Source of the DNA: an uncultured Erwinia sp. | GTDB taxonomy: Bacteria; Pseudomonadota; Gammaproteobacteria; Enterobacterales; Enterobacteriaceae | Length of the DNA: 27,941 bases | Direction of reading: 5' to 3' | NCBI GenBank assembly: GCA_946221915.1 | Contig: CAMIKG010000058.1 | Location: 1 to 27,941 of the forward strand | Shown here: piece by piece, positions 7,899 through 17,651 of the stretch | Position numbering within the stretch: position 1 is the stretch's first letter | How the letters are laid out: each line of letters starts with the position of its first letter | Translations under genes and position numbers: made by a program | The notes under the pieces: generated by a model | The model's input: the letters and a program-made list of their open reading frames with translations, nothing else | Told to the model about the DNA's origin: nothing | The model's database searches: none

Positions 7899-8253
7899 TA
7901 CTTTTCCTCCAGAAAAAGGATACATTTCCGTTAGATTAGAAATAGTTTTCTTTCTGGCCGGGAATAGTAACTCAGCATAAAGGTCAATCTACCCCGCGAC
8001 CAACCCAGGTAACAAATAACACCCCTCGTCATAACTCTCTTTATTTATGGCACTAATTCTCTCTAAACATTAACGTCATTAAAAGAGCGTCTTGGTTACC
8101 CTGGCATTACAATCAAATAAAAAGAACACAAAAAAATACGCCCCAGAAATATAAAAACAATGAATAAAAATATCGCCAAATCATCTATATTTTAGTTCCA
8201 GACAAAGACAACTAAAACGATCATGTCCATTGCCATATTTAAATGGTCTCAAA
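7899..8253. promoter_or_regulatory. AT-rich leader and promoter region of AT1
   Basis: A 355-base gap between AT1 and AT2 that is much more AT-rich than the genes. Its AT1-proximal part resembles the region upstream of AT2. Both have CTTTTCCTCCAGAAAAA next to the start (the ribosome site on the minus strand), GGCCGGGAA (here 7956-7964) about 58 bases away, and CCCCGCGACCAAC (here 7992-8004). The conserved blocks suggest a shared promoter or leader. The part near 8100-8250 is simply A-rich. CCATATTTAAATGG near 8228-8247 is a short palindrome just past the AT2 stop, without a convincing terminator. I see no gene here. Confidence 0.55.
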
Positions 8254-11200
8254 TTAAAACTGCCAGCGAACCCCGGCGTTATATCGCCATCCCTTGGCGC
8301 CGCTGTCGCCAACCTCCTGCCGGTAATCAGCTTCCGCATAGAACGCCAGGTCGTTTTTCACATTCACCGTTGCCCCTGCACCCACTTCCCACATCTGGCC
8401 AAAGCGGCCGCTTTCAAAGGTGTGACTGGCGCCGCCGCTTTCCGCCCCCACCCGCGTCTTCGCGCTGCCGCCCCAGCCATGGTAGTAGTTGGTGCGCAGC
8501 CACGGGGTAAACAGATGCCCGCGGCCATCGCTCCAGCTGCGGTCAGCTTTTACGCCGACGCGGCCGACGGTCTGACCGTAGCTGTCATACTGCACCCGCG
8601 CGCCATGCTGGTCGGTAAAATCATCCATGCTCAGGCGCATATAGGTCAGCTGCGCCTGCGGCTCCAGGCGTACCTCGTTCTGCAGCGTGAAGGGATAGCC
8701 GGTTTCCACTGAGGCGCTCCAGCCACGCGCTTTCAGTTTACCGACCGTTTTCTGCCGGCTGACGTCGGTTTCGCCACGGTGCCAGTCGTAGCCCAGTGAA
8801 CCGTCAACGTAGAAGCCGTTGTCACGCAGCCAGGTGCTGTACAGCGCGATGCTGTCGCTGTTAAACACCGTTCTGCTGAAGCCATCGACCGCGTGCGGCG
8901 TCAGTTTGGTTCGCCCACGGGTATACGCCAGCCCGCCGCGCAGGCTGTCGTTTGGCCCCTCCAGTTTCACCACATTGCCGCCAACCTGCAGCGCGTTGTA
9001 ATCAATATCGAGGTTATAGCCAAAGTTTTTAAAGCTGAGGTCGCTTTTATGCTCCAGCGTGGAGCCGACATAGCGCACAAACATTTCACCGCCCACGCCA
9101 TTGTCATACGCTTTTTGCTGCCGCAGATCGCCGAGGCGTTTATGCAGATCGTCGATTATCGCCGCGGTGTAGTAGGCCAGGCCGACCGGCGCGGTGATAT
9201 AGGACGGCACCTGCGGGATCACGGCTAAACGCCGGTTTTCTCCGCCTGCGCCACCTCCGCCGGTGCTGCCATCTTCGCTGATATAGCTGTTCGCCAGCCG
9301 GTAGTCCCAAAACTGGTTATCCGTGCCAGTGCGACTCTGACTGGCATCGCTGCTGCCGGGCGCAAAGCTGTATAAATCGTAGCGCCACGGGCCTGCGGCG
9401 GCATAACCCCCGAGCAGCGCAAAGCTGTCTGCCGCCGCCGTTCCGGCGACCTGCGCCACGGAGAGCCCTTCATTGCTGTCGGCGATGCCGTTGTTGTTGG
9501 TGTCAGTCAGTGCGCCGCTGCTGCCGCTGGCGGCGGTGATATCGAGGAAAGTGGTGCCGGTGGCATTGCCCAGCACCTGCAGGTTATCGGTCGCCTGGTT
9601 GCTCAGGGGGCCGCCTTCATTCAGGCGCGCCATCAGCCGGGCGATACCGGCAGCGGAATTCAGGTCGCCGTTAATCACCAGCGTGTTACCCGGTGAGCCA
9701 CCGCCGTTGGTCAGATCCAGCGTGCCGCTGTTATTCACAGTGCCGTTAATCACCGGATGCACGTTATCCCCGGCATACAGCGTGGAGCTGCCATCAATAT
9801 TGACCTCACTGCCCGCCAGCTGCAGGTTATCGGTCAGCGTCCACTGGCTGCCGGCTAAGTTAATCGTGTTCCAGCCTGCGCCAAGGTTAACGCCTTTTGC
9901 CGGGTCATCGTCACTGAATGACCCACCACGGCCGGTGATTTGCGTCAACGTCAGCGTGTTGCTTTCGTTGCCTTCCTCGCTGGTGATATGACGGGTAGTG
10001 CTGAGATCGACATTCTGTACCAGGGCGTTATTGTTGCCCGCCCCGAGCGTCAGGCTGCCGTTCAGGCTGCCGCCGCTCCAGTTGATGGTGTCGTCGCCGT
10101 CACCGGTGCTGACATCACCGACCACTGCGCCGCCGTTCAGCGACACCACGTCATTGCCGCTGCCCATGGCTATCGCGCTATACACAGCATCCGCTGCTGC
10201 GATCGTACCGGAGTTAGTAAGCTGGACATTGGCACTGTCTTCACTAAGATCAACGACCGGAGAGGACAGGCTCTGCGAGCGTAACTCACCGCTGTTCAGG
10301 ATGCTGGTCGCCGTTGAGCTGAACAGCGCAGGACTACCCGCCGTATTATTAATATTCACCGTTGCCGCAGTTGCCAGGGCACCAATGGTGTTGGCGACAA
10401 TCCCCAGGCCTTCTGCACTGCTGACATTAATCAGATAACCACTACCCAATGAAAAATCGCTATCGGAAGTGATCTCACTACCGTCATCAAGGTTGATATC
10501 AGCAAATTTGATCCCGATCCCTGCCCCGCTGACCGTGATCGTGGCATTTCCCTCATCCAGAGAACTAGCCGAGCGGATACCAACCCCGTTACCTTCGTTA
10601 AGGATGCCAACATTATTCAAAATGAGAGTGCTGCTGTCGGAGCGATTATCCACGCCATTGCCAGTACCAGTGCTGCTGATATTGATGTTGGTATCGAAGA
10701 CGGATAGCGCAGCATTAGGGCCATTCAGCAGAATACCGTTTGCACTACCGCTGGCATTAATCACCGCTTTAGTCGGGTCCGGTGCTGCATCACTACGACC
10801 TAATATAAGTTGAGTGTTCTCACCAACCCTTATCCCGGCGGTATTAGCTGAATCTCCAGAGACATTGATAGTGCCCCCTCTGACATTGGCAATTCCGCCA
10901 TTTTGGGCATCGATCCCGATACCGTTATCAATGGTCATCGAGGAGTTGTTGATAATATCGCCGCCATTAAGAATACGAATCCCTGTCGTATTTGAATTAT
11001 TAAGTTCCAGAGTGCTGTCTGGCATTAAGGTTAATCTGGCACCATTTTGTACAAGGTAACCGATAGCCCCTGAGCCATTTAAGCCAATGTTAGTGCTACT
11101 GATCACTGTCGTCGTTGCGGTTTCCCCCGTTAACTCACCAGTAACCGGATCAGTCACTGCATTATCGATAATCACGCCGATATTATTTCCCGCCAGCATT

Positions 11201-11578
11201 AGCATCCTTGTATCCTGCCCGAGGGTGACCGTCGCCCCCCCCCTCAGCCCGAAGGGATGCCGTATTGATAGCGTCCAGGACAAATTCAAATGATTCAAGA
11301 TTGAGAGTGGTATTGTTGCCGGAAACAAGAAATCCCATCGAATCCTGTGCTTCGGCACTGATGTTATTTTGTCCGGTAAATGTAATATGTGCATTGCGAT
11401 ATATGTGAAAACCAACATCCTGGAACGGAGGATCGTAAATTTCGAGTGAAAGATCCGTATTCGATAATTCCAGTGTTACATCTGAGTATCCATTTCTGAA
11501 GGATGGGGGGGCAGAAAGGACTAGTGGAATCGCACAAAACGACAGTATTCCTAATGTAACAGGATTTAATTTAGCCAT
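8254..11578 (-). CDS. Type Va autotransporter AT2, frameshifted at a G9 tract (phase-variable candidate)
   Basis: Tandem paralogue of AT1: signal peptide, repetitive passenger, EF-hand-like loop, glycine-rich linker and barrel ending RWQF. The start at 11576-11578 has GGAGG 7 bases upstream, as in AT1. The frame opened there reaches NTASLRAEGGG and then stops after 131 aa. The rest of the protein continues in the next frame from GGATVTLGQD. The switch falls in nine consecutive G (11235-11243, read on the minus strand). With eight G the join reads LRAEGGATVTL, which matches LRIEGGATADL in AT3 and gives 1107 aa against 1106 in AT1. As written the gene is off. It is either a reversible slipped-strand switch, a fixed mutation, or a homopolymer sequencing error. 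The rest of the frame shows no other damage. Confidence 0.85.
8324..10089 (-). repeat. 1766-bp repeat, copy 2 (3' half of AT2)
   Basis: Second copy of the tract at 4648-6413, in direct orientation, 3676 bases away. Recombination between the copies could delete one repeat unit and fuse the AT2 N-terminal half to the AT1 C-terminal half. The first difference beyond the right end is at 10090. Confidence 0.85.
9469..9504 (-). other. EF-hand-like calcium-binding loop codons in AT2
   Basis: Same 12-residue loop DTNNNGIADSNE as in AT1, inside the identical repeat. It lies downstream of the frameshift, so it is translated only if the G tract is in the on state. Confidence 0.6.
11235..11243 (-). repeat. 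G9 homopolymer in AT2 coding sequence
   Basis: Nine G on the coding strand, in the passenger about 112 codons after the start. It puts the downstream frame off by one. G8 or G11 would restore it. AT1 and AT3 have no homopolymer at the aligned position: AT1 reads IENGAT and AT3 reads IEGGAT with mixed codons. Confidence 0.9.
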
Positions 11579-11968
11579 TACTTTTCCTCCAGAAAAACGC
11601 TGCATTTTCTGTTAAGTGGAAAATATTTTCTTTTATGGCCGGGAAGAATGACTTCATATTAAGACAAGTTACATCCCCGCGACCAACACCAAAGCGGACA
11701 GAATAACCAGCACCACAACACAATTAATTAATGGCACTTATTTCCATCCATATCCATCATTGTTTATAGCAAGACAAGCTCAGCCAACCTGGGATAAAAA
11801 TCAAATAAATCAGAATAAAATCACCAACAACATTACAATTAATAACGCACATAAAAATATAAACGAAAAATGAATTAAAAAATCGCGAAATGGCTCACAA
11901 TTTATTTCAAGATAAAACACGACAAAACTTTATATCAAAGTAAATTTCTGCATTGCAATGGCATTAAA
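11579..11968. promoter_or_regulatory. AT-rich leader and promoter region of AT2
   Basis: 390 bases between AT2 and AT3. The AT2-proximal part repeats the AT1 leader: the ribosome site block, GGCCGGGAA at 11637-11645 and CCCCGCGACCAAC at 11675-11687. The remainder (about 11790-11960) is very A-rich. Such AT-rich promoters in a GC-rich chromosome are often bound by H-NS, but that is an inference. I see no gene and no clear terminator for AT3. Confidence 0.55.
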
Positions 11969-14900
11969 TTAAAACCGCCAGCGCACGCCAAGATTATATC
12001 GCCAGCCCTGCGCGCCGTTATTATCAATATCCCGGCGATAATCCGCCTCGGCATACAGGGCCAGATTATTTTTAAAGCTCACCGTGCCACCCACCCCCAG
12101 CTCACCAGTTTGACCAAAACGGCCACCGTCAAATGTATGCTGAAGGTTGCTGTTATTCTGCGCACTTACCCGGGTTTTCGCTCCATCCCCCCAGCCCTGC
12201 CAGTAATTGATGCGTAACCATGGCGTATAGTGACGGCCACCGCGATCTGTCCAGCTGCGGTCCAGCCGCACACCGAGCCGACCGATGGTCTGCTGATAAT
12301 CGCCATATTGCACCCGCGTGCCTTCCCGATCGGTGAAGTCAGCCATATTCATCCGCATATGCATTAACTGCGCCTGCGGTTCGAGGCGAATGCCGTGCGC
12401 CAGCGCAAAGGGATAGCCGCTCTCCAGCGAGGCGCTCCATCCGCGGCCTTGCAGTTTAGCGACCCGCTGCTGACGCGGAATGTCTGTCTCGCCACGATGC
12501 CAGTCAGCGGAAAGCGCACCATCAAGATACCAGCCGCTGTGATGCAGCCAGGTGCTGTAGAGCGCCACGCTGTCGCTGTCGAAGGTGCTGCTGCTGATGC
12601 CGTCCGCCGCATGAGGTCGCAGGCGGATGTTGCCGCGCGTCCAGGCGACACCTGCGCGCAGCGTGCTGCTATCGCCTTCCCATTTCAACATATTGCCGCC
12701 CAGCTGCATGGCGCTGTAATCAATATCGAGGTTGTAACCAAAATCAGTAAAACGCCGATCAGACTGATAACGCAGGTTCGCACCGAGATAACGCAGAAAC
12801 AACTCGCCTCCCGTATCGCCGGAAGCCGCCTGCGCGTCACGTAACTCGCCCAGCCGCTTATGCAGATCGTCAACCACAGCGGCGGTGTAATACGCCAGAC
12901 CAAGCGGCGCGGAAAGATAGGCAGGAACCTGCGGGATGACCGCCGGACGCGCCACGCGTGGGATAACCGGCGGTGGATTATCAGGGGCCGGGCTGCCCGG
13001 AGGTGGGTTTCCCGGTGAAGGATTGTCGGGTGTTGGCTCATCGGGCGGAGGATTCACCGGCGGCGGCACATAGACAGGGCAGCTACTCTCACAGACATAC
13101 AGATTGCCCAGCCGGTAATCCCAGTACGCGTTATCGCTGCCTCCCGCCACCTGACGCTGGCTGGCGTCGCTGCTGCCCGGCGCAAAGGGGTATAACTGAT
13201 ACTGCCACGGCCCCGCCGCCAGATAGCCGCCGCTCAGCGCAAAACTCTGTGCCTGCGCCGTGCCTGACACCTGCACCAGTGAAATCCCCTCATCGGCATC
13301 GACCTGGCCGCTGTGGTCGCTGTCGGTCAGACTGCCATTGCTCAGGCTGTCGGGTGTGACATCCAGCAGCGTCACACCGCTGCTGGCACTGCCGTTAACT
13401 CTCAGCTGATCGCTGAACTGATTCTCCAGCGCCCCGCCTTCATTCAGCCGCGTCTGCAGCCGGAGCTGACCCGCGTCGGATATCAGATTGCCATCGATAT
13501 CCAGCGTGTTGCCCGGGGAACCGCTGCCATTGGTGAGGTCAATCATACCGGCATTGCGCACATCGGCGGCAATCAACGGATGAACATTGTTACCCGCCTG
13601 CAGGGTGGAAGCGGCATCAATATTCACTTCGCTGTTGAGCAGCTGCAAATCGTCAGTAAGCGCCCACTGACTTGCGACGAAGTTGATGGTGCTCCAGCCC
13701 GTGCCGAGGTTGGTGCCTTTGGCCGTATCATCGCCATCAGCAAAAGAGCCGCCGCGACCTGTCAGCTGCGCCAGCGTCAGGGTATTGCCGCCGTCGCTTC
13801 CGCTGGTGATATGGCGCGTTTCACTCAAATCCACCGCCTGCACCAGCGCCTGATTATTCTCGCCTGCGCCGAGCGCCAGCCCACCGTTTAAGCGGCCGCC
13901 ACGCCACTCTACGCTATCGCTGCCTGCCCCCGTCTCAACATCGCCCACCACGGCGCCCGCACTCAGCAGCAGCCGATCATCGCCTGCGGCTGTAGTGATG
14001 GCGGGCAGCGTCGGTTCGGCTGCCAGAATCGCGCCACGATTCTCCAGTACGCTGGCGTTGCCGCTTAACGCCACGACGGGTGCTGCAAGGCTGCGCGATT
14101 GCAGTGTCGCCCGGTTCAGCACCTGCTGCGCGCTATCGCTGACCAGCGCCGAACCGCCCTCGGGATGCGAGATAGTGACATCCGCCAGGTTATCCACCGC
14201 GCCGCTGGTATGAGCGCGGATGCCATTGCCGCCCGCACCGGTCACATTGATGTGATACCCCGCGCCCAGCAGCAAATCGGCTGCGGCAGGCGAACCGTCA
14301 GCCTGGGTGAAATTGAACCCGTTGCCGCTGCCCTGCACCGTCAGCGTGGCAGCGGTTGCCGGATCGTCGAACAGCACGCCGGTGCGAATGGCATCACCAT
14401 CATTCACCGCGATCGCCACATTATTCAGCGTGATATGCGAAGTCGCTGCGAGATTATTCAGGCCATGCCCTCTCCCGGCAACGTCGATTCTGCTGTCGCT
14501 GAGCAACAGGCTGCTGGCCTGCGTATCCAGCAGCACGCCGTCTGCGGCGCCAGCCGTGTTAATCTCGCTGTCGCTCAGCGTTAATTGTGCCTGATTGCTG
14601 ACGCGCACCCCGGCAATGCCCTCTGCAACGCCGATCGCGCCGCCCTGCAGTCGCGCATCACCCGCCCCGACAACATCAAGGCCAGTGCCGCGGGCAATAT
14701 TCACCTCGTCGTTATTGACGATGACGCCACCGGCGCGAATGCGCAGCGCGGTGCTGCCGTCCCCCTGCAACTGCAGAATGCCTGAACGCGACAGCCAGCC
14801 GCCATTCGCCACTTCGAAACCCAGCGCATTGTTACCACTGCCCGTCACCTGCGCCTGGCTGGTCACCCTCGCCGCCGCCGCTTCACCCGTCAGCGCATGG

Positions 14901-17296
14901 TTTAAACTGGTGCGCAGATTATCCACGATAACCCCCGTGCTGCCGCTTCCCTCCAGCGTCACGGTGGTTGCCGCCGCTAAATCGGCGGTGGCGCCGCCCT
15001 CAATACGCAGACCGCTTGCCTCTGCGCCCGTGACGCTAAACTGGCTGTTCTGCGCCACGATATCGCTGCCACTGCCGCTCCCCAGCACGCCGAACGATCC
15101 TGCGCCTGCACTGACCAGCGTCATCCCGGCGGTATTGAGATCCGCGCCCTGCTCCAGGCGAAACAGGGTGGAGTTGCTGGTCGCTACCGTTAACGGACGG
15201 CTGTTCGCCACCTGAATATCGGCATTCTCGCCATACGCAAAGAAGCCCAGCTGATTGCTGCCATTGCGAAACGTCGGCACCGCATCGTCCGCTACCTGCA
15301 CCAGCGCCCGGCCGCGGGCATGGACACCAATTGCGCCATTGCCGATAAGATTAACCGCGCCATCAATGGTCGCATTTGCGCTGCCGCTTCCCTGTCCTTC
15401 AGCCCAGACACCATAGTTACGCGTGCCGCTGGCCGCATCCGCGCCCCCGGCGACGTTGATAACGCCGGTCGACGACGCCCGTGCGCTGTTGGCCCCCGTC
15501 GCTACCACTTTCAGCCCGCTGCCATTCACCCCATTCAGGTTCAGCGTGCCCGCATTAATAATCCCGCCCGCGCTGCCCGCGTTAACTACCAGCATCGCGC
15601 TATTCTCGCGCGGCACGCTGGCCGCCTGGCCGTTAACATCAATCACACCGATGTTATTCAGCATCACAGTGGGGCTGCCGCTGGCAAACATCGCTGCGCT
15701 ATTTTGCACCCGCGTCCCCGTCACGATACGACCGAAATTCATTGCCCTGCCGCCCTGTAGCAGCGCAATGCCGCTGGTCAGGCCGCTTTGGTTGATGGCG
15801 GTATCGGCCACCGCTTCACTTTTGCTGTTCTGCGGGCCACGCCCCAGGTAGATCAGGCCATCAGCCGTGTTGGTAAAGGTAGCGCTGGCGCTGCTCAGTA
15901 ACACGCCGGAAGAGGTGCCGCTGGCGCTGGAGCCATTGACGCCGACGTTAAGGTTACCGGCATTGTCGGCGCGGGCGTTCACGCCAAGGTTGATCGCCGC
16001 CACGCCGCTGGTATTGGTGGTGGTACTGCCGGTGGTGGCAAAATTGACCACGCCATTATTGGTGAAGTCGCTGCCATTCAACAGCTGAATCCCAGTGGCG
16101 TTATAACTGGTCTGGCCGACGCCATCATTGCTGGCCGTGGCGCGATTCAGGAAACCGCCGTTAATCACGCCGTTATTGTCGGCGCTGCTGGCATCCAGCC
16201 ACAGGGCGGCGCTGTCGGTAATGCCATTAAAATCATCCCCCTGGCTGGACAGCTTGCCGAAAATATTGACCTGCGCGCCACGACTGGCATTGATTGCCCC
16301 GCGCGTCGCCCCGGCCACTTCCAGCGTTCTGCCCGCCGCCACATTGACCACGGCGTTAGGGCCATCGGCATTGATCGCCACCACCTTGCCCGTCGGCAGT
16401 GTTGCTTCATCCGGCACCGTGGCGGACACCAGATAAACAATGTTTTCATTACTGCGGCTGAACGCCTTGTTAAATTCGCTGAGATAGCGCGCTTTATCGA
16501 GGTTTCCCGCCTGCAGCTGGTCGATCAGCCAGTCGTTGTACGCTTTCAGTTCAGCGGCACTGGTGACATTAAAACTGGCACTGCTGCCATTCAGCGTCTG
16601 CACGCTAAACGCGCCTTTAAAGTTAGCCACATCCTGTACGATATAACTTGCCTGGGCCTGGCTTCCGCTGGTGGGGGTTGCCGCGCTGCCTGTAAAGCTG
16701 ATGCGATTATTATTATTCCAGTTCAGCGTGCTGGCCGTGGCGGAATTACCGTCAACATTAAACAGTGAGCTTTGTTTCGCTGCCATTGTCCAGGCATGGG
16801 TATCGGCAGTGCTGCTGGCCGTACCACTGCCAATACTGACATTTAGCGTACCGCCATTGCTGATATTAGCAATCCGCGTATTAATATATTGGTTGTCGTT
16901 AACATTACGAATATCCGGCACTACCGTGGCATTATTAATGACTGGCAGTGCAACCAGATTGGCCGGATTATAAACCTGGAATACGCTATTTCCGCCGGTG
17001 ATCGCATCCGGCACCGTAATCGCATAATTTTGCGGCCCCGGTTCCAGCCGCGCACGGTTAATAAACTGGGCGCCGGAAACCACCGTCACATTGCCGAGCG
17101 TGGTATTGACGCGGCCATCCACGCCCATGGCAAAACGCTGATTGCCCGTCAGGCTTTCCGTGTTTCCTGGGACATTCAACACCCCGGCAAGGTCATCATT
17201 AGTACCAGGATTAAATTGCGCCAGCGTGACGGCATAAATATCACCCACCGGGCAAAAGAGTGCCACTCCGAACAGTAACGGATTTATTTTAGCCAT
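11969..17296 (-). CDS. Large type Va autotransporter adhesin-like protein AT3
   Basis: A 1775-aa relative of AT1 and AT2. The start at 17294-17296 has GGAGG close upstream and encodes MAKINPLLFGVALFCPVG, a signal peptide. The first 750 residues or so are a long N/G/S/T-rich passenger unlike the other two. From about residue 800 on it can be aligned with them (IEGGATADL, STGVIVDN, GAVVGDV). An EF-hand-like loop DSDHSGQVDADE (1325-1336) precedes GISLVQVSG. The linker is different: CESSC followed by about 40 residues of PPP/PDNP repeats (about 12958-13086). The AYYTAAVVDDLHKRLGELR helix and a barrel ending RWRF close the protein. Two cysteines so close together are uncommon in autotransporters. 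The ligand is unknown. The leader has GCCGGGAA at 17313-17320 but otherwise differs from the AT1 and AT2 leaders. Confidence 0.9.
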   Translation of the reverse strand: MAKINPLLFGVALFCPVGDIYAVTLAQFNPGTNDDLAGVLNVPGNTESLTGNQRFAMGVDGRVNTTLGNVTVVSGAQFINRARLEPGPQNYAITVPDAITGGNSVFQVYNPANLVALPVINNATVVPDIRNVNDNQYINTRIANISNGGTLNVSIGSGTASSTADTHAWTMAAKQSSLFNVDGNSATASTLNWNNNNRISFTGSAATPTSGSQAQASYIVQDVANFKGAFSVQTLNGSSASFNVTSAAELKAYNDWLIDQLQAGNLDKARYLSEFNKAFSRSNENIVYLVSATVPDEATLPTGKVVAINADGPNAVVNVAAGRTLEVAGATRGAINASRGAQVNIFGKLSSQGDDFNGITDSAALWLDASSADNNGVINGGFLNRATASNDGVGQTSYNATGIQLLNGSDFTNNGVVNFATTGSTTTNTSGVAAINLGVNARADNAGNLNVGVNGSSASGTSSGVLLSSASATFTNTADGLIYLGRGPQNSKSEAVADTAINQSGLTSGIALLQGGRAMNFGRIVTGTRVQNSAAMFASGSPTVMLNNIGVIDVNGQAASVPRENSAMLVVNAGSAGGIINAGTLNLNGVNGSGLKVVATGANSARASSTGVINVAGGADAASGTRNYGVWAEGQGSGSANATIDGAVNLIGNGAIGVHARGRALVQVADDAVPTFRNGSNQLGFFAYGENADIQVANSRPLTVATSNSTLFRLEQGADLNTAGMTLVSAGAGSFGVLGSGSGSDIVAQNSQFSVTGAEASGLRIEGGATADLAAATTVTLEGSGSTGVIVDNLRTSLNHALTGEAAAARVTSQAQVTGSGNNALGFEVANGGWLSRSGILQLQGDGSTALRIRAGGVIVNNDEVNIARGTGLDVVGAGDARLQGGAIGVAEGIAGVRVSNQAQLTLSDSEINTAGAADGVLLDTQASSLLLSDSRIDVAGRGHGLNNLAATSHITLNNVAIAVNDGDAIRTGVLFDDPATAATLTVQGSGNGFNFTQADGSPAAADLLLGAGYHINVTGAGGNGIRAHTSGAVDNLADVTISHPEGGSALVSDSAQQVLNRATLQSRSLAAPVVALSGNASVLENRGAILAAEPTLPAITTAAGDDRLLLSAGAVVGDVETGAGSDSVEWRGGRLNGGLALGAGENNQALVQAVDLSETRHITSGSDGGNTLTLAQLTGRGGSFADGDDTAKGTNLGTGWSTINFVASQWALTDDLQLLNSEVNIDAASTLQAGNNVHPLIAADVRNAGMIDLTNGSGSPGNTLDIDGNLISDAGQLRLQTRLNEGGALENQFSDQLRVNGSASSGVTLLDVTPDSLSNGSLTDSDHSGQVDADEGISLVQVSGTAQAQSFALSGGYLAAGPWQYQLYPFAPGSSDASQRQVAGGSDNAYWDYRLGNLYVCESSCPVYVPPPVNPPPDEPTPDNPSPGNPPPGSPAPDNPPPVIPRVARPAVIPQVPAYLSAPLGLAYYTAAVVDDLHKRLGELRDAQAASGDTGGELFLRYLGANLRYQSDRRFTDFGYNLDIDYSAMQLGGNMLKWEGDSSTLRAGVAWTRGNIRLRPHAADGISSSTFDSDSVALYSTWLHHSGWYLDGALSADWHRGETDIPRQQRVAKLQGRGWSASLESGYPFALAHGIRLEPQAQLMHMRMNMADFTDREGTRVQYGDYQQTIGRLGVRLDRSWTDRGGRHYTPWLRINYWQGWGDGAKTRVSAQNNSNLQHTFDGGRFGQTGELGVGGTVSFKNNLALYAEADYRRDIDNNGAQGWRYNLGVRWRF
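12958..13086 (-). repeat. Proline-rich linker codons in AT3
   Basis: Encodes a stretch of short PPP, PDNP and PGNP units between the passenger and the barrel, directly after CESSC. AT1 and AT2 have a glycine-rich linker (TGGGGAGGE) at the same place. A proline-rich linker forms a stiff stalk and could hold the passenger away from the membrane. The degenerate repeat units may vary in number between strains. Confidence 0.7.
13289..13324 (-). other. EF-hand-like calcium-binding loop codons in AT3
   Basis: Encodes DSDHSGQVDADE, which keeps the EF-hand pattern (D1, D3, S5, G6, V8, D9, E12) although the sequence differs from DTNNNGIADSNE in AT1 and AT2. Pattern kept while sequence changes suggests selection for metal binding. 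Confidence 0.6.
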
Positions 17297-17605
17297 TATA
17301 TTCCTCCGCGCAGCCGGGAAGCGTTCTTCACAAGGAAATAATTAATACTTCAGAGAGAAACTTCACTTAATAGCAAGATAAGCCATCAGCGAGTGAAATA
17401 AGACAAAACAGCATTAATGACAGCGGGCTAGCCTTTATTATAAGAATAAGCATCAGGCTGATTTCAGCAGAAAAGCAATGCTGAATTAATCACTAATGAT
17501 TAACTCATCAAACCATCAGGAAATAATATTTATTGCCTGAAGAAAATATAAACAGTTAAGTGAAGGGAAAAGAGAGGCAAAGTTCACACTTTGCGTTTTC
17601 AGGCC
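17297..17605. promoter_or_regulatory. AT-rich region upstream of AT3
   Basis: About 300 bases of AT-rich sequence between AT3 and the 3' end of murQ. It should contain the AT3 promoter. Beyond the ribosome site and the GCCGGGAA block I could not fix a -10/-35 pair. Short leftward open frames here have no recognisable product. Confidence 0.4.
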
Positions 17606-17631
17606 ACAGACCCTGCGGCGGCAGGGTCTGT
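17606..17631 (-). terminator. Strong hairpin after murQ, probable terminator
   Basis: ACAGACCCTGC and GCAGGGTCTGT form a perfect 11-bp stem with a GGCG loop, 20 bases beyond the murQ stop codon. The minus strand continues GGCCTGAAAACG without a T-run, so it may act with other factors or mainly protect the 3' end of the mRNA. Confidence 0.55.
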
Positions 17632-17651
17632 TATAGTGCCAGCCAATGCGG

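Noticed and set aside
8254..11418. The long leftward frame read as a separate 1054-aa protein starting near 11418
   Set aside because: Its first 60 or so residues come from reading the AT2 signal-peptide region in the wrong frame, and there is no ribosome site. It is the downstream part of AT2 after the G9 frame change.
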